Shown here one piece after another: positions 8,572 to 15,925 of a DNA stretch of 64,000 nt; position 1 is the first letter of the stretch, and every line of letters begins with the position of its first letter. Under the pieces are notes generated by a model. The model was not told where the DNA came from, did no database searches, and saw only the letters and a list, made by a program, of their open reading frames with translations. The DNA is from an uncultured Alphaproteobacteria bacterium (GTDB lineage: Bacteria; Pseudomonadota; Alphaproteobacteria; HIMB59; GCA-002718135): positions 144,151 to 208,150 of the forward strand of contig CACHSZ010000002.1 of the NCBI GenBank assembly GCA_902582755.1, written 5' to 3'. The translations under genes were made by a program, and so were the position numbers.

Positions 8572-8589
8572 CATGCAAAGTTATAAAAT

Positions 8590-8638
8590 CGTTCAATTTG
8601 CAGCTTGCAAATCGGAAGTAGGTATACCCGAAGGAACG
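8590..8638 (+). promoter_or_regulatory. glnA-type L-glutamine riboswitch, aptamer 2 of the amt-2 leader
   Basis: P1 CGTTC (8590-8594) pairs with GAACG (8634-8638). P2 is ATTTGCA (8596-8602) with TGCAAAT (8606-8612), again differing from its amt-1 counterpart while keeping pairing. The core CGGAAGTA is intact. P3 is shorter: GG (8621-8622) with CC (8628-8629), one base less in total than the other copies. The conserved CGAAGGAACG closes the element. Confidence 0.88.
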
Positions 8639-8729
8639 CGGATCTTAGTAATTAATTTCCATAGCTAAGCATGATGCAATGCATAACTAAAGGTTAGTTA
8701 TGTGTCTATAATTTTATATGGAGTTAATA
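8639..8729 (+). promoter_or_regulatory. Conserved expression platform before amt-2
   Basis: Carries the same AATTTCCATAGCTAAGCATGA block as amt-1 (8654-8674). It then has a perfect 9-bp hairpin, CATAACTAA (8682-8690) with TTAGTTATG (8694-8702), at the same place as the unrelated-sequence hairpin of amt-1. TCCATA (8658-8663) can pair with TATGGA (8717-8722), which includes the RBS GGAG (8720-8723). Conservation of structure with changed sequence supports a functional RNA element. Confidence 0.5.
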
Positions 8730-10016
8730 ATGTATAAAAAATTTTTTAGTCTTTTTACAATTCTCTCTTTTATTTTGTTGCTAAGTTCTTCTGTGAGAGC
8801 AGAGGTTGATGCAGAAGTAGCATATATATTTAATACATTTTCTTTTTTAGTTTGTGGTTTCTTAGTCATGTGGATGGCTGCAGGATTTCTATTTTTAGAA
8901 TCAGGCCTTGTTACCACCAGAAGTGTATCAACTATTGCTGCTAAAAATATTGGAAAATTCGCAATAGTTTCAATTGTTTTCTATTTAATTGGATACAATC
9001 TCGGATATTCTGTCCCTGAAGGAGGCTATATTGGTACACCATCCATATGGACTGATAATACTTCTATGGAAACAGGTTACTCAGATGCTTCGGACTGGTT
9101 TTTTCAAGCTTTATTTGTTTGTGCTACTGTATCTATTGTATCAGGTGCTGTAGCAGAGCGAATAAAAATTTGGCCTTTCTTTACATTTGCAGCAGTACTT
9201 GGAGGAGTAATTTATCCAATTCAAATGGGTTGGGAATGGGGTGGAGGATGGCTAGACGCCCTAGGATTTGCAGATTTTGCTGGCTCGACATTAGTTCACG
9301 CTTGTGGTGGTTCTGCAGCTTTAGCAGGAGTAATTCTTTTAGGACCAAGACTTGGAAGATTTAGTGCAAGTGGAGAACCAGCTAATATGGCTCCATTTGC
9401 TCCATCATCCATTCCTTTAGTTACATTAGGAACATTTATTTTATGGATGGGGTGGTATGGCTTTAATGGTGGATCCCAACTTGCATTAGGTTCTTATGAA
9501 GATGCAACTGCAATGTCAAAAATTTTCATGAATACTCAACTTGCAGCTTGTGGTGGATGTATGGCTGGTGCAGCAATAACAAGATTGATTGGTGGCAAAA
9601 CTGATATTGTTATGATGCTTAATGGAGCTCTTGCAGGTTTAGTTTCAATAACAGCTGAGCCATTGATGCCTAGTCCATTGCTTGCAATTGGAATTGGTGC
9701 AGTTGGTGGAGTAATAATGTATTATGGAACTAACTTCTTAAACTCATTAAAACTAGATGATGTTGTAGGCGCAATACCCGTACATATGTTTGCAGGTATT
9801 TGGGGAACATTAGTTGTTCCTCTAACTAATCCTGAGGCATCATACTCAATTCAATTACTGGGCGTTGCTTCAGTGTGTATCTTTGTTTTTATTTTCTCAT
9901 ATATTGTAATATATCTAATTAAAAATATTATGGGATTAAGAATTAGTGAAGAAGCTGAAAAACTTGGCACTGATAAAGCCGAGGTTGGAGTAGTAGCTTA
10001 TTCAATTAGAGACTAA
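8730..10016 (+). CDS. amt: Ammonium transporter, copy 2
   Basis: Paralogue of the gene at 6694-7980 and the same length (428 residues). Start ATG 8730 is chosen by GGAG at 8720-8723; the in-frame ATG at 8718 overlaps that RBS. The signal sequence ends at VRA, followed by EVDAEVAY as in copy 1. Twin pore histidines are at exactly the same positions, H190 (LVHACGG) and H352 (VHMFAGIWG). The C-terminal tail ISEEAEKLGTDKAEVG is nearly identical to copy 1. Differences cluster in the signal sequence and loops. The copies may differ in affinity; the sequence alone does not show it. Confidence 0.96.
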   Translation: MYKKFFSLFTILSFILLLSSSVRAEVDAEVAYIFNTFSFLVCGFLVMWMAAGFLFLESGLVTTRSVSTIAAKNIGKFAIVSIVFYLIGYNLGYSVPEGGYIGTPSIWTDNTSMETGYSDASDWFFQALFVCATVSIVSGAVAERIKIWPFFTFAAVLGGVIYPIQMGWEWGGGWLDALGFADFAGSTLVHACGGSAALAGVILLGPRLGRFSASGEPANMAPFAPSSIPLVTLGTFILWMGWYGFNGGSQLALGSYEDATAMSKIFMNTQLAACGGCMAGAAITRLIGGKTDIVMMLNGALAGLVSITAEPLMPSPLLAIGIGAVGGVIMYYGTNFLNSLKLDDVVGAIPVHMFAGIWGTLVVPLTNPEASYSIQLLGVASVCIFVFIFSYIVIYLIKNIMGLRISEEAEKLGTDKAEVGVVAYSIRD

Positions 10017-10028
10017 TACTTAAAAAAA

Positions 10029-10056
10029 TTAAGAGAGGTAATTTTACCTCTCTTAA
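10029..10056 (+). terminator. Hairpin after amt-2
   Basis: Near-perfect stem TTAAGAGAGGTAA / TTACCTCTCTTAA starting 12 bases after the amt-2 stop. The downstream tail AAATAAAGG is A-rich on the plus strand, so it is not a classic intrinsic terminator for amt-2. It directly precedes the RBS of the small gene at 10075, so it may instead set a processed 5' end there. Confidence 0.55.
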
Positions 10057-10074
10057 AAATAAAGGAGATAAAAT

Positions 10075-10266
10075 ATGAAGACAGCTTTTATGATTAATGG
10101 AAAGAAGCATATTTTAAAATATGAAAGAAAAATGCCTGAAAAAGAGGTAATAAAAATGAAATCATTTGTTACCAATAAAGGTGTTAAACTTGCAAAAACT
10201 ATAAAGTTTAAAATAAAAAAAGTTTTAGAAAAAGATAAGGAAAGGATTTTTGATATTATTCTATAA
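10075..10266 (+). CDS. Small basic hypothetical protein
   Basis: A 63-residue, lysine-rich protein (starts MKTAFMINGKKHILKYERK) that I do not recognise. A strong RBS, AAAGGAG at 10061-10067, lies 7 bases before the ATG, which supports real translation. It has no membrane segment or cysteine. It lies between the hairpin that follows amt-2 and the stop of yqgE on the opposite strand; the two stops are adjacent with no gap. The first residues resemble a short beta hairpin with many charged residues. Function unknown. Confidence 0.6.
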   Translation: MKTAFMINGKKHILKYERKMPEKEVIKMKSFVTNKGVKLAKTIKFKIKKVLEKDKERIFDIIL

Positions 10267-10818
10267 TTAACAACTACCTGAAAATATTGAAAGTTTACTT
10301 GCATCTATTCCTAACAAATTAAATGCATCATTCCATTTATTGTTAACTTTTTCATCAAAAATAAAATCACTATTTGTTTTTAGCGTCATCCAACTATTTG
10401 ACGCTAATTCCTTTTCAATTTGTCCTGGACCCCATCCTGCATATCCAAGAGCTAGAATACTATTCTTTGGACCATTACCTTTAGAAAGGTCTTCAAAAAA
10501 TTCTGAAGTACTAGTTAAAGCTACCCCTTTATCTATTGTTAGGGTTTCTTTTTGAATAACTTCGTCAGAATGTAAAACAAACCCCCTGCCACTTTCAACA
10601 GGACCACCATAGCGAATGTAAAGTTTCTTATCTTCTAACGGCTTGTCTATACCTAGTTGTTCAAGCAAATCTGGGTAAAGATCATAATCAATTTTTTTGT
10701 TGATTATTATACCCATAGCCCCATCTTTTGAGTGAGCACACATATAAATTACCGTTTTTTCGAATCTATCATCTTCTAATGAAGGCATTGAAATTAAGAA
10801 CTGACCAGTTAAATTCAT
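10267..10818 (-). CDS. yqgE: YqgE/AlgH family protein (UPF0301)
   Basis: A 183-residue single-domain protein. Family hallmarks are the start NLTGQFLISMPSLEDDRFEKTVIYMCAHS, the GAMGIIINKK loop, YIRYGGPVESGRGFVLH near 67-83, and ALGYAGWGPGQIEKELASNSW near 123-143. The family is widespread in Proteobacteria; in Pseudomonas AlgH is linked to alginate and other regulation, but its biochemical role is not settled. Cytoplasmic. It is divergent from the thiol reductase gene and convergent with the small plus-strand gene. Confidence 0.93.
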   Translation of the reverse strand: MNLTGQFLISMPSLEDDRFEKTVIYMCAHSKDGAMGIIINKKIDYDLYPDLLEQLGIDKPLEDKKLYIRYGGPVESGRGFVLHSDEVIQKETLTIDKGVALTSTSEFFEDLSKGNGPKNSILALGYAGWGPGQIEKELASNSWMTLKTNSDFIFDEKVNNKWNDAFNLLGIDASKLSIFSGSC

Positions 10819-10875
10819 ATAGTATATATATTCGCGTTAATTTATATTTTTCAATATTGTATTGATTTATTTTAT

Positions 10876-12930
10876 ATGGACAAGGTAATAAAAGTTATAA
10901 ATCTATTAAAAATTGCAATAATATTTGCTTTTGGACTATTTAGCACAGCTGGATACTCCTTATCTTCAGATTGGGCAATTAGTGAAAAATCAAAAGTTAG
11001 ATTAATTTCACCAATGACTTCATCAAATAATAATCAATTAATTTTAGCATTAGAATACGAACTAGAAGATGAATGGAAAACGTATTGGAAATCGCCTGGA
11101 GGAGGAGGTTTTCCTCAAAAAATTATATGGAATAATTCTTCGAACGTTAAAGATATAAAAATACTATGGCCAGAGCCAATAGAATTTGAAATACTAGGTT
11201 TAAAATCCATCGGATATAAAGATAAAGTTATATTCCCTTTGATTGTAGATATTGAAGATAATCAAAAACAAACAAATTTAAATTTAAATATTAATTATTT
11301 AGTTTGTAAAGATGTTTGTATTCCAGGTAGTGCAGATATTTTTCTAAATATACCATCTGGAGATGGTGAATACACAGATTATTTTTTTGAAATTGAAAAA
11401 GTTCTATCTACCACATTAAATAATAATATTGATTTTACACCTATTTCTAATTTCTCATTCAAGGCTATTGAAAATAACAATAGTGTTATTTTTGATATTG
11501 AAATATCAACTACCTCTTTTTTCGATGATCCAAAAATTTTTATTCACACACCATTTGGACTACCTGTTGTAGAACCAATAAATAATTATTCCCTTGATTT
11601 CCAAAAATTGAATACCTCTTTATATTACAGTGCCGATCAGTTTAATGAAAAAAAATTTCCAATAGAAATATTTTTTTATGATAATAATCACAGCTTTAAA
11701 GTTAAAAAAAATGTAGAAATTGAAAATGTAGATAAAAATATCTCTATAAATACTAGTCTTATATACTTACTCTTAATTTCACTCTTAGGTGGGTTTATTT
11801 TGAATCTTATGCCATGTGTTTTTCCAGTATTATCGTTAAAATTATTATCTGTAATTAATACTGAGGATAAAAAAATTAAAAGTAGTTTTTTTATAACCAT
11901 ATTGGGTATTATCTCTTCTTTTCTAATACTTGGTGCATTTTTTGCTATCCTGAAACAAATTAATATTTCAATATCTTGGGGTATGCAATTTCAAGAACCC
12001 TACTTTTTAATGTTCATTTTGATAATTATATCAATGTTCTTCTTGAACACTCTTGGTCTTATCCAAATAAACTTACCAGGTTTTTTATCTTCATCAAAAA
12101 TTTTAAATTCAGGAAACAATTTTTATACAAAGAATTTTTTTAATGGTTTTTTTGCTACACTACTTGCTACACCATGTTCTGCACCTTATTTAGGAACAGC
12201 TGTAACGGCTGCTTTTACTCAATCAACAACGTATCTATTTTTAATATTCTTTTTTATGGGTATAGGAATGAGCTTACCTTATTTGATTATAGCTTTTTTT
12301 CCGGGTCTGATTTCCTTCTTACCTCGATCTGGAAAATGGATGATTTATTTTAAATATTTTTTATCTATTTTATTATTCATAACAATTGTTTGGCTTTTAA
12401 GTATATTAAATAATTATTTCAATTATTTATTTATAGTTTCATTTACTGTTTTATTGATCTTAATATCAGCAATTTTAAAATTTAGAATTTATCAAACTCC
12501 CTTAATTATTTCTTTAATAATTATTTTCTTTTTAACTCCGTATTTAAATTCTTTTCAAAAAATTAATGAAGAAAATTATAAAAGTAATAATTGGTTAGAT
12601 TTTAATTCCAAAAGTATTCCTGAAATAATAGCTAATAATGAAATTGTTTTTTTAGATATAACGGCAGATTGGTGCATTACTTGTAAGTTTAATAAAATTA
12701 ATGTTTTAAACTCAGAAGTAATTTCAGAATTTTTTGATTCACAAGAAATTACATTGATAAAAGCTGATTGGACACAACCAAATGAAAAAATAAATAAATT
12801 TTTAAAAAAATATAATAAATTTGGCATACCTTTTAATGCATTTTATTCTTCAAAGTTTCCTGAAGGAATAGTAATGAATGAAATATTGACTGAGAAACAA
12901 ATATTTGAAACATATAATAAAGTTAAATGA
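10876..12930 (+). CDS. ScsB/DsbD-like membrane thiol:disulfide reductase
   Basis: A 684-residue protein that carries reducing power from cytoplasmic thioredoxin across the inner membrane. It has a signal sequence to about residue 27, then a periplasmic N-terminal domain with VCKDVC (C144, C148). A CcdA/DsbD-type membrane core follows (about 295-565) with one cysteine in NLMPCVFPV and another in LATPCSAPYLG. A C-terminal thioredoxin-like domain carries WCITC (C600, C603). The two proline-flanked membrane cysteines and the large N-terminal domain fit the ScsB branch better than classical DsbD. It overlaps the peroxiredoxin gene by ATGA. No DsbC-like gene is adjacent. Confidence 0.9.
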   Translation: MDKVIKVINLLKIAIIFAFGLFSTAGYSLSSDWAISEKSKVRLISPMTSSNNNQLILALEYELEDEWKTYWKSPGGGGFPQKIIWNNSSNVKDIKILWPEPIEFEILGLKSIGYKDKVIFPLIVDIEDNQKQTNLNLNINYLVCKDVCIPGSADIFLNIPSGDGEYTDYFFEIEKVLSTTLNNNIDFTPISNFSFKAIENNNSVIFDIEISTTSFFDDPKIFIHTPFGLPVVEPINNYSLDFQKLNTSLYYSADQFNEKKFPIEIFFYDNNHSFKVKKNVEIENVDKNISINTSLIYLLLISLLGGFILNLMPCVFPVLSLKLLSVINTEDKKIKSSFFITILGIISSFLILGAFFAILKQINISISWGMQFQEPYFLMFILIIISMFFLNTLGLIQINLPGFLSSSKILNSGNNFYTKNFFNGFFATLLATPCSAPYLGTAVTAAFTQSTTYLFLIFFFMGIGMSLPYLIIAFFPGLISFLPRSGKWMIYFKYFLSILLFITIVWLLSILNNYFNYLFIVSFTVLLILISAILKFRIYQTPLIISLIIIFFLTPYLNSFQKINEENYKSNNWLDFNSKSIPEIIANNEIVFLDITADWCITCKFNKINVLNSEVISEFFDSQEITLIKADWTQPNEKINKFLKKYNKFGIPFNAFYSSKFPEGIVMNEILTEKQIFETYNKVK

Positions 12931-13400
12931 TGAAAATGATTATTGATGATTTTAAAGTGCCTATTATTAAAAAAGGTGTTTCATCAGTATCTTCATTAAA
13001 AAATGAATTTATAAATAAAAAAATTATTCTATTTGGTGTTCCGGGCGCATTCACGCCAACTTGTTCTGAGAAACATCTCCCAGGTTACATAAAATTATAT
13101 AATTCATTTATAGATAAAAAAATTGATGGTATTTACTGTCTATCTGTAAATGATGAACATGTGATGAAATCGTGGTTATTGAGTTATACAGACGGAGAAA
13201 TAATTAATGGAATTGCAGATGGAAATGCTGAGATTACAAAGTATTTTGACTTGATATCTGATAAGACAAAAAATTATATGGGTTTTAGGTCTAGAAGGTT
13301 TGCGATGATAATTGAGAATAATGTGATTTTAAATAAATTTATTGAAAATGATGGCGAATACAATGTTAGTTCAGCTGAATATATTTTAAAACAAATCTAA
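12927..13400 (+). CDS. Peroxiredoxin (Prx5-like)
   Basis: A 157-residue thiol peroxidase. The peroxidatic cysteine is C46 in GVPGAFTPTCSEKHLPGY, the signature of the Prx5/hybrid peroxiredoxin class. The distal segment GFRSRRFAMI is the usual arginine-bearing strand. It reduces hydrogen peroxide and organic hydroperoxides using glutaredoxin, thioredoxin or glutathione. No signal peptide is seen, so it should stay in the cytoplasm although it is translationally coupled (ATGA overlap) to a membrane thiol reductase. The next gene overlaps by one base. Confidence 0.92.
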   Translation: MMKMIIDDFKVPIIKKGVSSVSSLKNEFINKKIILFGVPGAFTPTCSEKHLPGYIKLYNSFIDKKIDGIYCLSVNDEHVMKSWLLSYTDGEIINGIADGNAEITKYFDLISDKTKNYMGFRSRRFAMIIENNVILNKFIENDGEYNVSSAEYILKQI

Positions 13401-14137
13401 TGAATAAAATTAATTTAGAAAATAGAGTTGCAATTGTAACGGGTGGAGCACAAGGCTTTGGCTTAGCTATTACTAAAAGATTTATAGAGTCAGGTGCAAA
13501 AGTATTAATATGGGATAAAGATACAGAATATTTAAATAAAGTTGATCTAAAAAATACTCAAAAAATTGAAGTTGATGTTTCAAATTATAAAAGTGTAGAG
13601 AATGCATTTGCTGAAAGTATTACATATGAAAACAAAATTGATATTTTAGTAAATAATGCAGGAATAGCTGGACCAAATTTTAAGACATGGGATTATCCAC
13701 TTGAGGAATGGCAAAAAGTTATAGACATAGATCTAAGCGGAGTATTTTATTGCTGTAAAACTATAGTTCCTCATTTTATCAAAAATAATTATGGACGTAT
13801 CGTTAATATTTCGTCGATAGCTGGTAAGGAAGGTAATCCTAACGCAATGCCTTATAGTGCAGCAAAAGCAGGAGTTATTGCACTTACTAAATCTTTAGGA
13901 AAAGAATTAGCTGAAAATAATATTTCAGTTAATTGTGTTACCCCTGCACCTGCTAAAACACGTATTTTTGATCAAATTACACAAGAACATATTGATTATA
14001 TGTTATCAAAAATTCCGAGAAATAGATTTGTGTTAGTAGAAGAATTAGCTTCTTTAGTTGCTTGGATGTCCTCTGAAGAGAATTCTTATACCACAGGATC
14101 AACTTTTGATTTGAGTGGTGGTAGAGCTACTTATTAA
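13400..14137 (+). CDS. Short-chain dehydrogenase/reductase
   Basis: A 245-residue NAD(P)-dependent classical SDR. The cofactor motif TGGAQGFG is at 14-21, NNAG at 85-88, and the catalytic set is S139, Y152 and K156 (YSAAK). The C-terminal FDLSGGRATY is typical of FabG-like sugar or acyl dehydrogenases. It overlaps the stop of the peroxiredoxin gene by one base and overlaps by 4 bases the convergent ABC permease. Given the importer next door, a sugar or sugar-lactone-forming dehydrogenase is possible. The substrate is not readable from sequence. Confidence 0.88.
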   Translation: MNKINLENRVAIVTGGAQGFGLAITKRFIESGAKVLIWDKDTEYLNKVDLKNTQKIEVDVSNYKSVENAFAESITYENKIDILVNNAGIAGPNFKTWDYPLEEWQKVIDIDLSGVFYCCKTIVPHFIKNNYGRIVNISSIAGKEGNPNAMPYSAAKAGVIALTKSLGKELAENNISVNCVTPAPAKTRIFDQITQEHIDYMLSKIPRNRFVLVEELASLVAWMSSEENSYTTGSTFDLSGGRATY

Positions 14138-15111
14138 TTTTTTCTTCTTTGTATTAGGGCGTAGACTGTTACGGCTACTGTAATCATGAGTCCGTTAATA
14201 AATTTTACATAAAAACCAGATAGGCCTAAAGCAACTATTCCTGATTCTAATGATCCAATAATTAATACTCCAATAAAAGTTCCAAAAATAGTACCTTTGC
14301 CACCAAAGACTGAAGTGCCACCAACAAAGACAGCTGCTAGTGTTGTTAACATCAAACCTTCACCTTGTGTAGGCCAGAAATATAACATTTCATACATTGT
14401 AAAAATTCCTGCTAATGCAGAGAAAAATCCTAGTTGAACAAAAGCAATAATTTTTACATTATCAACGTTAATTCCCATCATTTGGGCGCTTGCTTTGTTA
14501 TCACCTACAAAGTGGATATGATTTCCAAATTTATGGTATCGATAAACCCATTGCATCAATCCAGTTAATACAATGAACCAAATAAATTGCATTGGAATTT
14601 TTCCAAATAATTTTTCAACAAATATCATATGATGCCATGTTCCATCAGCTACATCGACGATTGCAATACCGCTACCTTGAGAAATTACATTAACTAATCC
14701 ACGCCAAAAAAATAATGTACCTATAGTGGCAACTATTGAAGGTATACCAATTTTAGTAACAAGTAATCCATTTACTAATCCAGCAAACATTCCAAGTGAA
14801 GTTGCCAAAATAAATGCTATAAAAAAGTTACCATCAGTCGATGTCATTATAATTCCAAATATGAGAGAAGTAATTCCAACTATAGATGGAAATGATAAAT
14901 CAATTTCACCAAGAGTAACAACAAAAGTTGCTGATATAGCAATAATGCCAAAAAAAGGCATCGATTGCATGAAAGCTCTGTAAATTGGAAATCTTGTAAA
15001 TACATGAGGTGCACCCAAGAAGTAAATTAAGAAAAGCACTATGGCAATTATTGTAATACTAATTTCAAGTTTGTGTGTTTTTACAAAATAACTATTTAAT
15101 AAACTATTCAT
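14134..15111 (-). CDS. Sugar ABC transporter permease (RbsC/BPD_transp_2 type)
   Basis: A 325-residue inner-membrane permease with about 8-10 hydrophobic helices. It contains GLVNGLLVTKIGIPSIVATIG and VFGGKGTIFGTFIGVLIIG-type segments characteristic of ribose/xylose/inositol importers (CUT2 class). It is the last gene of a minus-strand operon: binding protein, ATPase, permease. One permease gene suggests a homodimer. The ATPase stop and permease start are adjacent without gap. Substrate likely a monosaccharide or cyclitol. Confidence 0.92.
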   Translation of the reverse strand: MNSLLNSYFVKTHKLEISITIIAIVLFLIYFLGAPHVFTRFPIYRAFMQSMPFFGIIAISATFVVTLGEIDLSFPSIVGITSLIFGIIMTSTDGNFFIAFILATSLGMFAGLVNGLLVTKIGIPSIVATIGTLFFWRGLVNVISQGSGIAIVDVADGTWHHMIFVEKLFGKIPMQFIWFIVLTGLMQWVYRYHKFGNHIHFVGDNKASAQMMGINVDNVKIIAFVQLGFFSALAGIFTMYEMLYFWPTQGEGLMLTTLAAVFVGGTSVFGGKGTIFGTFIGVLIIGSLESGIVALGLSGFYVKFINGLMITVAVTVYALIQRRKN

Positions 15112-15879
15112 TTAATCTTCTACCTTAATTTTTCCTGATTCATGAAGTTGGATCATTTTTTGAACAAGCTCTTCCCTTGAAATATCTTCTTTGTTAAACT
15201 CTCCTACAACTTCTCCTCTATCTAAAATGATAAACCTATCTGCAGCGCCATATACGTGTATTATATTATGATCGATAAATATTGCAGATTTGTTTTCATT
15301 TTTTAAACCTTTTACAAAATTAAGAACTTTTTCTGTTTCCTGTATCGATAATCCCATTGTTGGTTCATCTAATACTATTAAATCAGAATTAAAATACAAT
15401 GATCTACCGAAAGCTACACCTTGTTTTTCACCACCAGATAGACCCATTACTTGAGAGTCAACTGTTATTGCCTTTGAAGTAAAACCTATATAGTCACGTA
15501 AAATTTTTTCTGCTTCTTTTCTTTGTTTTTTTATATCTAAAAAACCAAATGAATTTGTAATTTCTCTTCCTGCAAAGATATTTCTGTATAATTCTTGCTG
15601 ATCACATAATGCTCTTTCTTGATACACTGCTTCAATCCCCATTTTTCTTGATTGAGCAACTGATTTAATTTGTACTTCTTTTTCTTTAAAAAAAACTTTT
15701 CCCGAGTTTGGACTATGAACTCCAGTTATAACTTTTATAAGTGTAGATTTACCAGCTCCGTTATCACCGATTAAAGCTACTACTTCACCTTTGTTTATTT
15801 TGATATTCACATCTTTTAAAACTTTTACGTTTCCAAAGTTTTTGTAAATATTTTGTAATTTTAAGAGTTCTTCAGCCAT
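15112..15879 (-). CDS. Sugar ABC transporter ATP-binding protein (single NBD)
   Basis: A 255-residue ATPase. The Walker A motif GDNGAGKST is at 38-46, the signature is LSGGEKQGVAFGRSL, and the Walker B is LIVLDEPTMGLS. CUT2 importers such as RbsA usually carry two fused NBDs in about 500 residues; this one has a single NBD and should work as a homodimer, the FrcA-like arrangement known in rhizobia and other Alphaproteobacteria. It sits between binding protein and permease genes. Confidence 0.92.
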   Translation of the reverse strand: MAEELLKLQNIYKNFGNVKVLKDVNIKINKGEVVALIGDNGAGKSTLIKVITGVHSPNSGKVFFKEKEVQIKSVAQSRKMGIEAVYQERALCDQQELYRNIFAGREITNSFGFLDIKKQRKEAEKILRDYIGFTSKAITVDSQVMGLSGGEKQGVAFGRSLYFNSDLIVLDEPTMGLSIQETEKVLNFVKGLKNENKSAIFIDHNIIHVYGAADRFIILDRGEVVGEFNKEDISREELVQKMIQLHESGKIKVED

Positions 15880-15888
15880 AAAAATAAA

Positions 15889-15911
15889 CCTGCCTTATAA
15901 AATAAGGCAGG
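15889..15911 (-). terminator. Intercistronic hairpin between binding-protein and ATPase genes
   Basis: Perfect 9-bp inverted repeat CCTGCCTTA (15889-15897) / TAAGGCAGG (15903-15911) with a 5-base loop. On the minus strand it follows the binding-protein stop and is trailed by TTTATTTTT. Such a hairpin commonly stops or protects most transcripts after the binding protein, so that it is made in excess over the membrane parts. Confidence 0.65.
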
Positions 15912-15925
15912 CTATAATATTTAAT

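Noticed and set aside
6483..8640. Repeated CGAAGGAACG units as a CRISPR or REP-type repeat array
   Set aside because: Only four copies in two pairs, each with internal helices and a conserved core matching a glutamine aptamer; spacing is irregular and both pairs precede amt genes.
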